Source: JBAJNN01 sp036881905 | Lineage (GTDB): Bacteria; Pseudomonadota; Alphaproteobacteria; Rhizobiales; Im1 | Direction of reading: 5' to 3' | NCBI GenBank assembly: GCA_036881905.1 | Contig: JBAJNN010000002.1 | Span: 1 to 64,000 of the forward strand | Length of the DNA: 64,000 nucleotides | Shown: positions 8,203 through 17,525 of the stretch, piece by piece | Layout: each line of letters begins with the position of its first letter | How positions within the stretch are numbered: position 1 is the stretch's first letter | The notes under the pieces: generated by a model | What the model saw: only the letters and a program-made list of their open reading frames with translations | What the model was told of the DNA's origin: nothing | Database searches by the model: none | Position numbers and translations under genes: made by a program

Positions 8203-9258
8203 ATGTCAAGCCGCTTCTTTGTTCATGCGCAAGAATCGGGGCCGTGTATGTGTTATGACGTTTTGTACAGGCTCAATCGGGAAATCAACTCCCTTGAATT
8301 GGCAATCAAGGGGGGTGAGTATCAGCTTTGCAGACAGGTCATTCCAGAAGAATTGTGCGATAAAACGACCGGAAACCTGTGGGAGCGGATCTTTAATGTG
8401 GGAGCGTCCAGATTTTCTCTGCGGTTACTGAAAAACAACCAGGATTTGCATCCGGCGAATTTCTTGAACTGCCGCACCGGCGATGGACTCATCGATCATG
8501 TCACCGTGTGGGACCGGGTGGTTAAATCTGTTCTCAATGATGGTGGAACCTTGGTCTTCGATCATAGCAATGAACACATCGTCGCGTTTCAAATCATCCA
8601 GGAAAATATCGAACCCTTGCTGGGGTGCAGGTGTTGGATACAATGTTATGTCACCAAATCCTTGGACTCCGCCTTCGGCATGCATGGCGACGATCATCCT
8701 TTTTTGATCGTGCAACTGAAGGGCCGGAAGCGGTGGATGCATGGGAATTCATCGGCTCCGAAACCGACGGACCGTTGTCCTGAAATCATCTATGGGCCTG
8801 GCGACATGGCCTTTTATCCCGGAGGGAAATTGCATGACGTTCATGGAATGGGGGAGCTTTCCATCCATTTGACGGTCGCTTTCGATAGTTTTGACGGCAG
8901 GTTGTTTGAAGACCTGTCTTCGAAGGAAAAGGCAAGAAAATTGGTTCCGCGAATAGGAACAAGCCTTCCCTATTCGATTGCCGCGGAGTCTGTCGATGAG
9001 AGCACGGGCGTCAGACTGGCCTGTAGCTGTTTGCCTCCCATTGTCGAACGGGGTAAAAGTTTTGCACTGATACAGACTCAATACAACTCCATCAAGCTTC
9101 CTTATGATTTTATTGACGCGATTCGGTGGATCAAGTCACGACGAAAAACGTCGGCTCTGGACATAGCCGATCGCTTTGACCTTGATCTTGAAAGATGCGT
9201 CAATTTCGTAAGGTTTGGGTTATCGAATGAGCTGTTTTTGGTCGGATTGGGGGCATAA
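8203..9258 (+). CDS. JmjC/cupin-type Fe(II)/2-oxoglutarate oxygenase
   Basis: A 351-residue protein with an RoxA/YcfD-like JmjC fold. The metal triad looks intact: His and Asp in GMHGDDHPFLIVQLKGRKRW, and the distal His in FYPGGKLHDVHGMGELSIHL. The C-terminal 60 residues (RKTSALDIADRFDLDLERCV) resemble the winged-helix tail of ribosomal oxygenases. Such enzymes hydroxylate residues in proteins or peptides. ATG 8203 has GGAAG 9 bases upstream. However, a typical JmjC N-terminus (IEYFLEENIDVKPLL) sits just upstream in another frame (8163-8255), so the 5' end may be frameshifted. The stop is 2 bases from the exporter start. Substrate unknown; the 29-residue peptide is the obvious candidate. Confidence 0.7.
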   Translation: MSSRFFVHAQESGPCMCYDVLYRLNREINSLELAIKGGEYQLCRQVIPEELCDKTTGNLWERIFNVGASRFSLRLLKNNQDLHPANFLNCRTGDGLIDHVTVWDRVVKSVLNDGGTLVFDHSNEHIVAFQIIQENIEPLLGCRCWIQCYVTKSLDSAFGMHGDDHPFLIVQLKGRKRWMHGNSSAPKPTDRCPEIIYGPGDMAFYPGGKLHDVHGMGELSIHLTVAFDSFDGRLFEDLSSKEKARKLVPRIGTSLPYSIAAESVDESTGVRLACSCLPPIVERGKSFALIQTQYNSIKLPYDFIDAIRWIKSRRKTSALDIADRFDLDLERCVNFVRFGLSNELFLVGLGA

Positions 9259-9260
9259 AA

Positions 9261-10487
9261 GTGTTGAAGACACTCCGGAAAAGTCTGGTCGTGCTCAAAC
9301 AGCCGGATTTCAGGATTTTCGCCGCCGCCGGTTTGATCTCCGGGGCCGGCGATGCCCTGGTTCCCATCGCGTTTGCCATTGAAACCATTCGCGTGGAGCC
9401 ACGGGGGTGGGGGATGGCCTGTGTCTTGATCGCTCTCTGGATCGGCAGATTTCTAAGCATTCTGATTTATAACAAAATTGGATTCAAGTTTCAGTCATTA
9501 TTTATGATGATTTATTCGTCGTTGGTCATTTGTTTTGCCCAGTTGGGGTTGTTGTTATGGTTGTATCGGTTTGAAAACACTATTTCGGCGATGTGTGTTT
9601 CGGCTTTTTGCTATGGTCTGGCGATTGCGTTTTTCAAGCCCGCGCAGTTTGTCTCCATCCCTTTGGTCACGTCCGAGGCCACGCGGTCCCAAGCCAATTC
9701 GCTGTTATCGATCATAGGGGATGTTTATGCGCTTGTCGGGCCTTTGCTGGGCGCTTCGCTGGTCATAGGGTTGGGCTTTAAATCCGTGTTGATTTTTGAC
9801 GTCGTCACCTTTCTTGTCGCCATAATTTTATTGAACTTTTTATACTCGTCGAAAACCCTTGCCGATAAGGATGGGCCGGAAAATTCTACAAGACAGGAAC
9901 ATGGTTTTCATGTTGATGAGCTGAAAAATCTGCCCTTATGGACTTACCTCGGAATGCTGAGCTGGCTTTTTTGTTCCCTGGCCATCGGTCTGATGGGAGC
10001 GGCCGGGCCCACCCTGGTCATGGCCAGACACTCCGCCTCCGCCTGGGCCGTCGTCGCGACGGCGACCGCAACCGGTTCGCTTCTGGGATCCGCGGTCTCG
10101 CTTCTGGGGCTGGCGCGAAAGCTCCCTTGGCCCGGCCTGCAGGTGTTGTGCGGCTTGAGCCTGGGGCTTGAGCTCTTCGTCCTGACCTTGCCGGTCCCGG
10201 TCTGGGTCGTATGTTTGGCCGGGGTTGCAGGCTCTCTGTGCGTCACGGCGAGCGCAATCCGTTGGGACACGATCGGTCAGTCCGGTTTTACCGGAAAACG
10301 CCTGCACGGCTTTGCGTCTCTGGATCAGTTCGTCAACACGGCGGGCATCCCGGCCGGCATGATCCTGTTCGGCCTGTCGGGGCTTTTGGGCGGCGCGACA
10401 TATATGACCGCTGCTGTCGCGGCTCTGGCGTTTTTGTTCACGATCCCGGTCTTATTGACGACAAGGGGCGGTCAAACCTTACCTTGA
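9261..10487 (+). CDS. MFS transporter, probable exporter of the island
   Basis: A 408-residue major facilitator protein with about 12 hydrophobic segments, starting at a GTG 2 bases after the oxygenase stop, so co-transcribed. The first half carries a degenerate MFS motif A region (IGRFLSILIYNKIGFKFQSL), and the layout resembles enterobactin-exporter (EntS-like) MFS proteins, with FFKPAQFVSIPLVTSEATR after helix 4. Context suggests that it exports the product of the peptide island; direct evidence is lacking. It appears intact, unlike its upstream neighbours. Codon and base use become GC-richer toward the 3' end. Confidence 0.8.
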   Translation: MLKTLRKSLVVLKQPDFRIFAAAGLISGAGDALVPIAFAIETIRVEPRGWGMACVLIALWIGRFLSILIYNKIGFKFQSLFMMIYSSLVICFAQLGLLLWLYRFENTISAMCVSAFCYGLAIAFFKPAQFVSIPLVTSEATRSQANSLLSIIGDVYALVGPLLGASLVIGLGFKSVLIFDVVTFLVAIILLNFLYSSKTLADKDGPENSTRQEHGFHVDELKNLPLWTYLGMLSWLFCSLAIGLMGAAGPTLVMARHSASAWAVVATATATGSLLGSAVSLLGLARKLPWPGLQVLCGLSLGLELFVLTLPVPVWVVCLAGVAGSLCVTASAIRWDTIGQSGFTGKRLHGFASLDQFVNTAGIPAGMILFGLSGLLGGATYMTAAVAALAFLFTIPVLLTTRGGQTLP

Positions 10488-10533
10488 AGACCCTGTTGGG
10501 GAGAGTCTGAAAGATGGATAGCCGATCTTATAC

Positions 10534-12546
10534 TCATCCCGCGGGGGTTTGATCGCTGGAAGCTTCATCGGGAGACGGCGCTTCGGGCATCGGCTTCCCG
10601 AGCACCGACGACCCAAGAGCCTGCGCCATGACGCCTGCCATCCGGCGGGCGAAGGCTGAAGGATCGGGCACCGATTCGCCTTCGAGAATGAAAGCCTGAT
10701 CCAGCAAAAGCCGAGCTGCGTCGGCAATCTGGTCCGTCGTTCCCTTGTGTTTGGCCTGGCCGGCCAGCACCGCAATGCGGCGATGGTGCGGATTGATTTC
10801 CATGATCGGGGCTTTGCGCGTCACCCCCGCCGCCTTCTGGCGCAGGAGCAGCCGTTCCAGATTGCGGTCGAGGCCATCTGTCGCGGCCACCAGACAGACC
10901 GGGCTGTCGGTGAGGCGTTTGGAGGCGCGCACATCCGATACCGCATCGCCTAGCGCCTGTTTCATGGCTGCGGCCAGCGTGCCGATGGCGGTTTTGTCTT
11001 CATTGCCTTGCGCGGCGCCGTCGCCCTCGTTTTCCAATGTGAAAGCGTCGAGGTCGGCCTCGCCTTGCGTGACCGAGCGAAAAGGCTTGCCGTCATAGCC
11101 GGTTGCGCTGGCGGTCCAGAAGGCGTCGATGGGATCGGCTAAGAGCAGCACCTCTATCCCGCGGGCTTTGAACCCCTCGATCTGCGGGCTGGAGGCGACC
11201 TTCGCCGCATTCTCGCCGGTGATGTAATAGATTGCTTCCTGCTTCGGCTTCATGGCGGCGACATAGTCTTTTAACGTTCGCGTTTCATTCGGCGATATGG
11301 TGGTATGGAAGCGGACGAGTTCAAAAAGCTCATCACGGCGTTCAAAGTCTTCATAAAGCCCTTCCTTGATCACCGGTCCGAAATTCGACCACAGTTTTGC
11401 ATAGGCCCCGGCATCGTTTTCGGACAGGTCCTTCAAACCGGCGAGCACGCGTTTGGTCACCGCCTTGCGGATTTGCTCGACCAGCGGATTGCGCTGCAAC
11501 ATTTCCCGCGAGACGTTGAGCGGCATATCCTGCGAATCGATAATGCCACATAAAAAGCGTAAATAGGGTGGGAGCAGTTTCGCGTCATCGGTGATGAAGA
11601 CTCGACGGACATAAAGCTTCTGGCGACCCTTGCGGTCCGGCTCATAGAGGTCGAAGGGTTTTTCGCCGGGCGCGAACAGCAGAACATCATAGTCCAGACG
11701 CCCTTCGGCGTGATAATGGATCGTCAGCGCCGGATCTCCGTGGACGCCTGAGAGATGGCCGAGAAATTCACGATATTGCTCGGGCGTAATGTCTTTTTTG
11801 GGCCGCGTCCATAACGCGCCGGCCTCATTGACCTGGCGGGTTTCACCCTCGGCTTCGAGCATGATCGCGACCGCGATATGGTCGCAATAGGTGCGGATTA
11901 TGTTCGACAGCCGCGCGGCTTCCAGAAATTCCCTGGCGTTCTCGCGCAAATGGAGAACGATCGTCGTGCCCCGTGCCGGGGCGCCTTCCGCGCCTGCGGG
12001 ATATGGCGAAATGTCGAAGGTTCCAGTCCCTTCGGAGCGCCATAGCCAGACCTCATCCGCGCCCGCCTTGCGTGAAACGACCTCGACGCGCTCGCCGACC
12101 ATGAAGGCGGCGTAAAATCCGATGCCGAACCGACCGATCTGACCGGCATGGCCGCTCTTTCCACCCTCCAACCCCCGCAGGAACGCCTGGGCGCCGGAGC
12201 GCGCGATGGTCCCCAAATTGTTCACCATATCGTCTCTACTCATGCCGATGCCGTTGTCGGATATGGTGAGCTTTGCCGCATCGCTATCAGCCGATACCGT
12301 AATTTTCATGTCGGTATCCCCCTCTGTCAGGGTGGGATCGGCGATGGCGGCGTAACGCAACCGGTCGCACGCGTCGGTGGCGTTGGCAACCAACTCGCGC
12401 AGGAAAACTTCGCGGTCGGAATAGACCGAGTGGATCATCAGCTGGAGAAGTTTCGCCACTTCGGCCTGAAAGCTGTGGGTTTTGGCGGGCGCGGCGGCCG
12501 TTCGGTCGCTCTTTGCCGTTTCATCCTGGTTTTGTTTTGCACTCAT
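10534..12546 (-). CDS. htpG: Molecular chaperone HtpG (Hsp90)
   Basis: A 670-residue Hsp90 homologue. The N-terminal ATPase contains LLQLMIHSVYSDREVFLREL, NATDACDRLRY, DNGIGM and GRFGIGFYAAFMV; the middle domain has LYVRRVFI and LPLNVSREMLQ; and a C-terminal dimerisation domain follows. Starting at ATG 12546 gives MSAKQNQDE and a charged leader of about 25 residues before the domain, which explains the extra length over the 624-residue E. coli protein. It is monocistronic, converging on the MFS gene. No heat-shock promoter was identified. Confidence 0.95.
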   Translation of the reverse strand: MSAKQNQDETAKSDRTAAAPAKTHSFQAEVAKLLQLMIHSVYSDREVFLRELVANATDACDRLRYAAIADPTLTEGDTDMKITVSADSDAAKLTISDNGIGMSRDDMVNNLGTIARSGAQAFLRGLEGGKSGHAGQIGRFGIGFYAAFMVGERVEVVSRKAGADEVWLWRSEGTGTFDISPYPAGAEGAPARGTTIVLHLRENAREFLEAARLSNIIRTYCDHIAVAIMLEAEGETRQVNEAGALWTRPKKDITPEQYREFLGHLSGVHGDPALTIHYHAEGRLDYDVLLFAPGEKPFDLYEPDRKGRQKLYVRRVFITDDAKLLPPYLRFLCGIIDSQDMPLNVSREMLQRNPLVEQIRKAVTKRVLAGLKDLSENDAGAYAKLWSNFGPVIKEGLYEDFERRDELFELVRFHTTISPNETRTLKDYVAAMKPKQEAIYYITGENAAKVASSPQIEGFKARGIEVLLLADPIDAFWTASATGYDGKPFRSVTQGEADLDAFTLENEGDGAAQGNEDKTAIGTLAAAMKQALGDAVSDVRASKRLTDSPVCLVAATDGLDRNLERLLLRQKAAGVTRKAPIMEINPHHRRIAVLAGQAKHKGTTDQIADAARLLLDQAFILEGESVPDPSAFARRMAGVMAQALGSSVLGKPMPEAPSPDEASSDQTPAG

Positions 12547-12690
12547 TGGTCGTCTCATTTTATCTGGTCGTTGCATGGGGAAACTCTCTCGATGCCCATA
12601 TCGACGCTACGAAGTCACAAATCAAGGGGCCGCAACCGTCATCGGTTGGAGAAGGCGCGGCCTTGTCGGCAAGACGACGGCAGCCAACTG

Positions 12691-12797
12691 GAGCATAATC
12701 CGAGCCGCAAGCTGAAGCGAGGACGAATAAGATTATGCGGCTAAAATAAAGAGTTTAAGAGCGCCGGTTTGATTCGATCGGATCGAACGGCGCTCTA
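12691..12797 (+). repeat. Bipartite palindromic repeat, copy B (107 bp)
   Basis: It runs from GAGCATAATCCGAG to CGGCGCTCTA, in the same orientation as copies C and D. The GC-rich palindrome (AGAGCGCCGG... to ...CGGCGCTCT) is well preserved and the first palindrome less so. Its final CTA at 12795-12797 is, on the minus strand, the TAG stop codon of trkH. The stem may also act as the 3' end of the trkH transcript. Confidence 0.85.
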
Positions 12798-14291
12798 TCT
12801 GCGCCAGAAAGAGGGATCGAGGAGCACCAGGACAGTGAAGAATTCCAGACGACCGAGCAGCATTGCCACCGCCAGCAACAGCTTGGCGCTGTCCGGCAGG
12901 GTGTTGAAATGACCCGACGGGCCGATGATGGACCCAAGCCCGGGGCCGACATTGGCGATGGCCGTGGCCGCGCCGGTCAGGCTGGTGAGCAGATCAAGAC
13001 CCAATGCGCTCAACGCAAGCGTCAGGACGGCAAGGACACTCAATAATGCCGCGATAAAAGCCAGAATCGCCGCCGGCACATCGTCTCCGACCAACCGTCC
13101 GTCATAGAGCAGGGATGAGACCCGGCGCGGGCTGATAAGATTGGCGATATAGGCCCGCGCGCTCAGCCACATGATTTGCAGGCGGAACATCTTGATGCCC
13201 CCGGCCGTGGACCCGGTGCAGCCGCCGAGAAAGGTCAGGATGAAGAAGATGCCGATCGCCGGCGATCCCCATGCGGTGTAATCGCCGAGAACGAACCCCG
13301 TGGTCGACAGGATCGAGACCACATTGAAAACAACCTCCTCGTAGGAAATATCCAAGGAAAGATGCTGGGCATGCGCATGCCACAGGCCGAGAACGAGCGA
13401 AAAACCGGCGGCGGCGGCCAGAAAACCCCGTACTTGACCATTGCGCCAAAATGACCATACCCCACCCCACAGCAGGCGAATATAGAGCACCACCGGCAGG
13501 CTCGCCAAAATCATGAAGCCGATCGCGACCCAATGGATGGCGCGTTGCGGAAAGCTGTTGAAGGAGAGGTCATGGGTTGAAAATCCCCCGGTCGCCACTG
13601 TGGTCATGGCATGGTTGGCCGCGTCGAACAAAGACATGCCCGCCACTGTGTAGGCCACCAGACACATCAGCGTCAGGCCACCGTAAGTCAGGCCGATATA
13701 ACCGACCAGCTGGCCCGCGCGAGGCACGATTTTGCCGGACCGATCGGAACTTTCCGTCCGGAACAGTTGCATGCCGCCGACCCGCAGGAAAGGCAACATG
13801 ATGATAGCCATGACGATAATGCCGATACCGCCGATCCACTGAATGATCGAGCGCCACAACAACAGGCCGGGCGGCAGGGCGTCGAGTCCGGTGATGACGG
13901 TGGACCCGGTCGTGGTCAGGCCGGAGACCGCCTCGAACCAGGCATCGACCGGCGACATGCCCTCACCAAGAAACAAAAAGGGAATAGCGGCGAAAATCGA
14001 CATGAAAAGCCAGCTTGCCGTTGTCAGCAGGAACCCTTCGCGTCGTGATAATGGTTTTGCCTCGCCCCACTGGCTGGTTAGGACCAGCATGAGACCGAAA
14101 AACCCCGTGATCAAAGCGGACATGATGAAGGTCCGCCAATCGTCGCTGCCGACGGCGAAATCGGCGGCCATCGGCGCCAGCATAAAGGCGGCGAGGCCAA
14201 GCAGCATTCCCCCGATGACGCGCGAGATATAACGGGGATCGAGGGCAAAAAAAGCCCCCCGCCCGCGTGAACTGGCCGTCATATCACTCAT
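12795..14291 (-). CDS. trkH: Trk potassium uptake transmembrane protein TrkH
   Basis: A 498-residue K+ channel-like transporter subunit with four pore repeats. The selectivity-loop segments are visible: LTTTGSTVITGLD, TTVATGGFSTHD, LSTTGFVLGDYT and AIANVGPGLGSI. LGGCTGSTAGGIKMFRLQI is the strongest family signature. TrkH works with the cytoplasmic NAD-binding TrkA, which is not in this window. I chose ATG 14291 because it overlaps the 3' end of an upstream small gene and gives MSDMTASSRG. The stop codon is supplied by repeat copy B, so the C-terminus (LLDPSFWRR) may have been set by the repeat insertion. Confidence 0.93.
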   Translation of the reverse strand: MSDMTASSRGRGAFFALDPRYISRVIGGMLLGLAAFMLAPMAADFAVGSDDWRTFIMSALITGFFGLMLVLTSQWGEAKPLSRREGFLLTTASWLFMSIFAAIPFLFLGEGMSPVDAWFEAVSGLTTTGSTVITGLDALPPGLLLWRSIIQWIGGIGIIVMAIIMLPFLRVGGMQLFRTESSDRSGKIVPRAGQLVGYIGLTYGGLTLMCLVAYTVAGMSLFDAANHAMTTVATGGFSTHDLSFNSFPQRAIHWVAIGFMILASLPVVLYIRLLWGGVWSFWRNGQVRGFLAAAAGFSLVLGLWHAHAQHLSLDISYEEVVFNVVSILSTTGFVLGDYTAWGSPAIGIFFILTFLGGCTGSTAGGIKMFRLQIMWLSARAYIANLISPRRVSSLLYDGRLVGDDVPAAILAFIAALLSVLAVLTLALSALGLDLLTSLTGAATAIANVGPGLGSIIGPSGHFNTLPDSAKLLLAVAMLLGRLEFFTVLVLLDPSFWRR

Positions 14292-14499
14292 GGGGGCTGG
14301 GCGCTTGGCGGCCCGGTCTCCAAAGCAGTGCAACGAATAGGTTTATGCCCTGGCGTATCAGCCTTGCCGATGATGATCGATAAGATTTCATGTCAGTTAC
14401 CGCCAAACCATCAAGAGCAGGCTTTACTTTGGAATACCGACACACCTGGTGAGGTAATTTCTTGAGCCAGGGCCCGAACAGTCCTTTAAATCCTCGCAT
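14284..14499 (-). CDS. Small basic hypothetical protein overlapping trkH
   Basis: A 71-residue frame with GGAG six bases before ATG 14499 (MRGFKGLFGPWLKKLP). It is rich in Lys and Arg and contains LDGLAVTDMKSYRSSSARL, which weakly recalls the DUF1127 motif, but I do not assign it. Its stop overlaps the trkH start by 8 bases, so translation may be coupled. Another ATG at 14511 would add four residues. The ribosome site and the overlap support it as a real gene; the function is unknown. Confidence 0.5.
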   Translation of the reverse strand: MRGFKGLFGPWLKKLPHQVCRYSKVKPALDGLAVTDMKSYRSSSARLIRQGINLFVALLWRPGRQAPSPHE

Positions 14500-14565
14500 A
14501 TTTTTCTCCATGAAAAGGTTACACGTCGGGCTGAGAAATGCCGCTTCTCTCAATCCTTGTCGTAT

Positions 14566-14669
14566 TAGATCATAATCCGATCCGGAGAAGCGAGGTCAGA
14601 CCAAGATTATGCTTATGAAACAAAAAACTGGAGCGTGATTGCGATTCAATTTGAACGCAATCCGCTCTA
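14566..14669 (+). repeat. Bipartite palindromic repeat, copy C (104 bp), diverged
   Basis: It begins TAGATCATAATCCGATCCGG, almost identical to copy D, and ends CCGCTCTA. The first palindrome is conserved. The second is replaced by a different one (GAGCGTGATTGCGATTC... to ...GAACGCAATCCGCTC). It lies between alaS and the small gene upstream of trkH. The swap suggests that the elements are modular mosaics. Confidence 0.75.
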
Positions 14670-14712
14670 ACTAAAACCCTTGACCCAAGCCGCATGAGGC
14701 GGGGGCCTTTTG

Positions 14713-17394
14713 TCATGTGCTGTGCGCGGCGCATTCGCGAATGCGATCCCGGATCGCCGCGATCGCATTTGGCGCGCCCGCGCCGTCGGGACCGCCGGTC
14801 TGGGCCATATCGGGCCGCCCCCCGCTGCCCTTGCCGCCGAGCGGCAAGGCGCCGATGCGCACAAGATCGATCGCGCTGCACATCTGCGTAAGATCGTGCG
14901 TGACCCCAACGGCGAGCGCGGCCTTGCCCTCTTCGCTGACGCCGATCAACGCCACGATACCGGAGCCGAGCGCCTTCTTGCCATCATCGACAAGACCGCG
15001 CAGCTCTTTGGGCTGAATGCCCGGCAGAACCCGTGTCATAACCTTGACATTCCCAATCTCCTCGATATCGCCGTTACCGTTGATCCCGCAACCGCCGAAA
15101 GCCAGTTTCCGGCGCGCCTCGGCAAGCGCGCGCTCAAGCCGGCGCTGCTCTGCGATGAGGGTCGTGACGCGGTCCACAAGATCGCCGGCCGGGACGTTCA
15201 AAATCGCCGAAGCCTCCTCAACCAATTCATTCTGCGCGGTCAGATAGGCGCGCGCCGGATCGCCGGCCACCGCCTCGATGCGGCGCACCCCCGCCGCCGA
15301 TGCGCTCTCGGCGACGATTTTGATCATGCCAATCGCGCCGGTATGGCCCACATGAGTCCCGCCGCACAATTCCATCGAAAACACTTCGCCATGGCCGTCA
15401 CCGGCGGATTGTCGCCCCATGCACACCACCCGTACCTCCTCGCCGTATTTCTCGCCGAACAGGGCGCGAGCCCCTTCCGCGATGGCCTCATCAGCCGACA
15501 TCAACCGCGTCGTGACCGGATCGTTTTGCGCCACGATCCGGTTGGCGAGGTCTTCCACCTGGGCGATTTCGCGCTTCTCCAAGACTCGGGGGTGAGAAAA
15601 ATCAAAGCGCATCCGGTTGGCCTCGACCAGCGAGCCCTTTTGCATGACATGATCGCCCAGCACCTGCCGCAGCGCCTCATGGATGAGATGGGTCGCGGAG
15701 TGATGGACGCGCAAACCGCGCCGCATCTCGTGGTCGATCTCCAAAGAAACGGCCTGATTATGAGTGAGCGCGCCGTGTTCCATATATCCTGAGTGAACAA
15801 TAAGACCGCCGGCGCGTTTATGCGTATCGGTGACCCTGAACAGCCCGCCATTTTTCGTGCGGATGACGCCGCGATCCCCAATCTGACCGCCCAAGCGGGC
15901 ATAAAACGGGGTTCGATTGGCGATCACCGCGCCGCTCTCTCCCTCTTCAAGTGACGATACCGATTTGGCATTGACCACGATTCCGGTGACAATCCCTTCG
16001 GCGGTCTCGCACTCATAGCCTAAAAATTCACTTACGCCGAGAGTCTCGGCAAGCGTAAACCAAACCGACTCCGCTGCCACCTCGCCGGAGCCCGACCATG
16101 CCTTGCGGGCTTGACTGCGCTGGCGTTGCATCGCCGCCTCGAATCCATCGAGATCGACGCCGATGCCGCGCGATTTCAGCGCATCGCGAGTGAGATCGAT
16201 TGGGAACCCGTATGTGTCATAAAGCCTGAAGGCGATGTCACCGGAGAGTTGTCCGCCTTTGGCAATGCCCGACGTCTCCTCGTCGAGAATGTTCAGGCCA
16301 CGCTCCAGCGTATGGCGAAAACGCCGCTCTTCAAGATCCAATGTCTCGGTTATGAGAGCTTCCGCCTGCGCTAGCTGAGGATAGCTCTGTCCCATTTCGC
16401 CGATCAGCGTCGGTACCAGACGCCCCATCAACGGTTCTTTCGCGCCGAGCAGATGAGCATGGCGCATGGCGCGACGCATGATCCGCCGCAAGACATAACC
16501 GCGCCCCTCATTGGCGGGCGACACACCTTCCGCGATCAAAAAACTTACCGCGCGCAGATGGTCGGCGATAACTCGGTGGCTTGCCTTGAAGCGCCCTTGC
16601 GCCGCCACGCCGGTGATGTTCTCACAAGCCCCTATAAGCGTCTTAAAAAGGTCGATTTCATAATTGTCATAGGTTCCCTGAAGAACGGCGGCAATGCGTT
16701 CAAGCCCCATGCCGGTGTCGATCGAGGGGCGCGGCAGTGCAACCCGTTTATCGCGCGAAACCTGCTCATATTGCATGAACACCAGATTCCAGATTTCAAC
16801 GAACCGGTCGCCATCCTCGCGCGCGCTGCCCGGCGGACCGCCTGGAATATCGGGGCCATGATCGTAAAAGATTTCCGAACACGGCCCGCACGGCCCGACG
16901 TCGCCCATTGTCCAGAAATTATCCGAGGTGGTGATGCGAATAATCCGATCTTCCGGCAAGCCGGCGATCCTGCGCCACAGATGGAAGGCTTCGTCATCGT
17001 CATGATAAACCGTGACCGTCAACCGCTCGGCGGGCAGCGCAAATTCATGCGCGACAAGGGTCCAGGCAAGCTCGATCGCCGTCTCCTTGAAATAATCGCC
17101 GAATGAAAAATTGCCCAGCATCTCGAAAAACGTGTGATGGCGCGCGGTATAGCCGACCTTATCGAGATCATTATGCTTGCCGCCGGCACGCAGGCATTTC
17201 TGCGCTGTCGCCGCCCGGCCATAGGGCCGTTTTTCCGCGCCGGTGAACACAGTCTTGAACGGCACCATGCCGGCGCCGGTGAACAACAATGTCGGATCGT
17301 TGCGCGCCACCAAAGGCCCCGACGCTACGATCGCATGGTCGTTACGGGCGAAATAGTCAAGAAAACGGGTGCGAATCTCGTTTATGCCGGTCAT
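14713..17394 (-). CDS. alaS: Alanyl-tRNA synthetase
   Basis: An 893-residue class II synthetase that charges tRNA-Ala, of normal length. The catalytic domain shows MVPFKTVFTGAEKR, RHHTFFEMLGNFSFGDYFK and DTGMGLERIAAVLQG. The editing domain shows HHSATHLIHEAL and CGGTH, which bind zinc, and the C-terminal C-Ala domain ends with GGKGSGGRPDMAQTGG. The start is ATG 17394, with GGTGAG about 8 bases upstream; a GTG at 17403 is an alternative. One oddity: the usually conserved TPFYAESGGQ reads TPFYARLGGQ. It follows recA on the same strand after a 131-base gap. Confidence 0.96.
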   Translation of the reverse strand: MTGINEIRTRFLDYFARNDHAIVASGPLVARNDPTLLFTGAGMVPFKTVFTGAEKRPYGRAATAQKCLRAGGKHNDLDKVGYTARHHTFFEMLGNFSFGDYFKETAIELAWTLVAHEFALPAERLTVTVYHDDDEAFHLWRRIAGLPEDRIIRITTSDNFWTMGDVGPCGPCSEIFYDHGPDIPGGPPGSAREDGDRFVEIWNLVFMQYEQVSRDKRVALPRPSIDTGMGLERIAAVLQGTYDNYEIDLFKTLIGACENITGVAAQGRFKASHRVIADHLRAVSFLIAEGVSPANEGRGYVLRRIMRRAMRHAHLLGAKEPLMGRLVPTLIGEMGQSYPQLAQAEALITETLDLEERRFRHTLERGLNILDEETSGIAKGGQLSGDIAFRLYDTYGFPIDLTRDALKSRGIGVDLDGFEAAMQRQRSQARKAWSGSGEVAAESVWFTLAETLGVSEFLGYECETAEGIVTGIVVNAKSVSSLEEGESGAVIANRTPFYARLGGQIGDRGVIRTKNGGLFRVTDTHKRAGGLIVHSGYMEHGALTHNQAVSLEIDHEMRRGLRVHHSATHLIHEALRQVLGDHVMQKGSLVEANRMRFDFSHPRVLEKREIAQVEDLANRIVAQNDPVTTRLMSADEAIAEGARALFGEKYGEEVRVVCMGRQSAGDGHGEVFSMELCGGTHVGHTGAIGMIKIVAESASAAGVRRIEAVAGDPARAYLTAQNELVEEASAILNVPAGDLVDRVTTLIAEQRRLERALAEARRKLAFGGCGINGNGDIEEIGNVKVMTRVLPGIQPKELRGLVDDGKKALGSGIVALIGVSEEGKAALAVGVTHDLTQMCSAIDLVRIGALPLGGKGSGGRPDMAQTGGPDGAGAPNAIAAIRDRIRECAAHST

Positions 17395-17525
17395 GTCGAA
17401 CACTCACCCCCCAGACGGCCAACATCGAGGTCCGCTGGCTCCTCAATCGCCTGTTTCAGGTTCCGTCTTCTCAAGCCTCAAACTCACGAGACGGCAATAA
17501 CGGGCAACACCCATGTCCTCATGCC

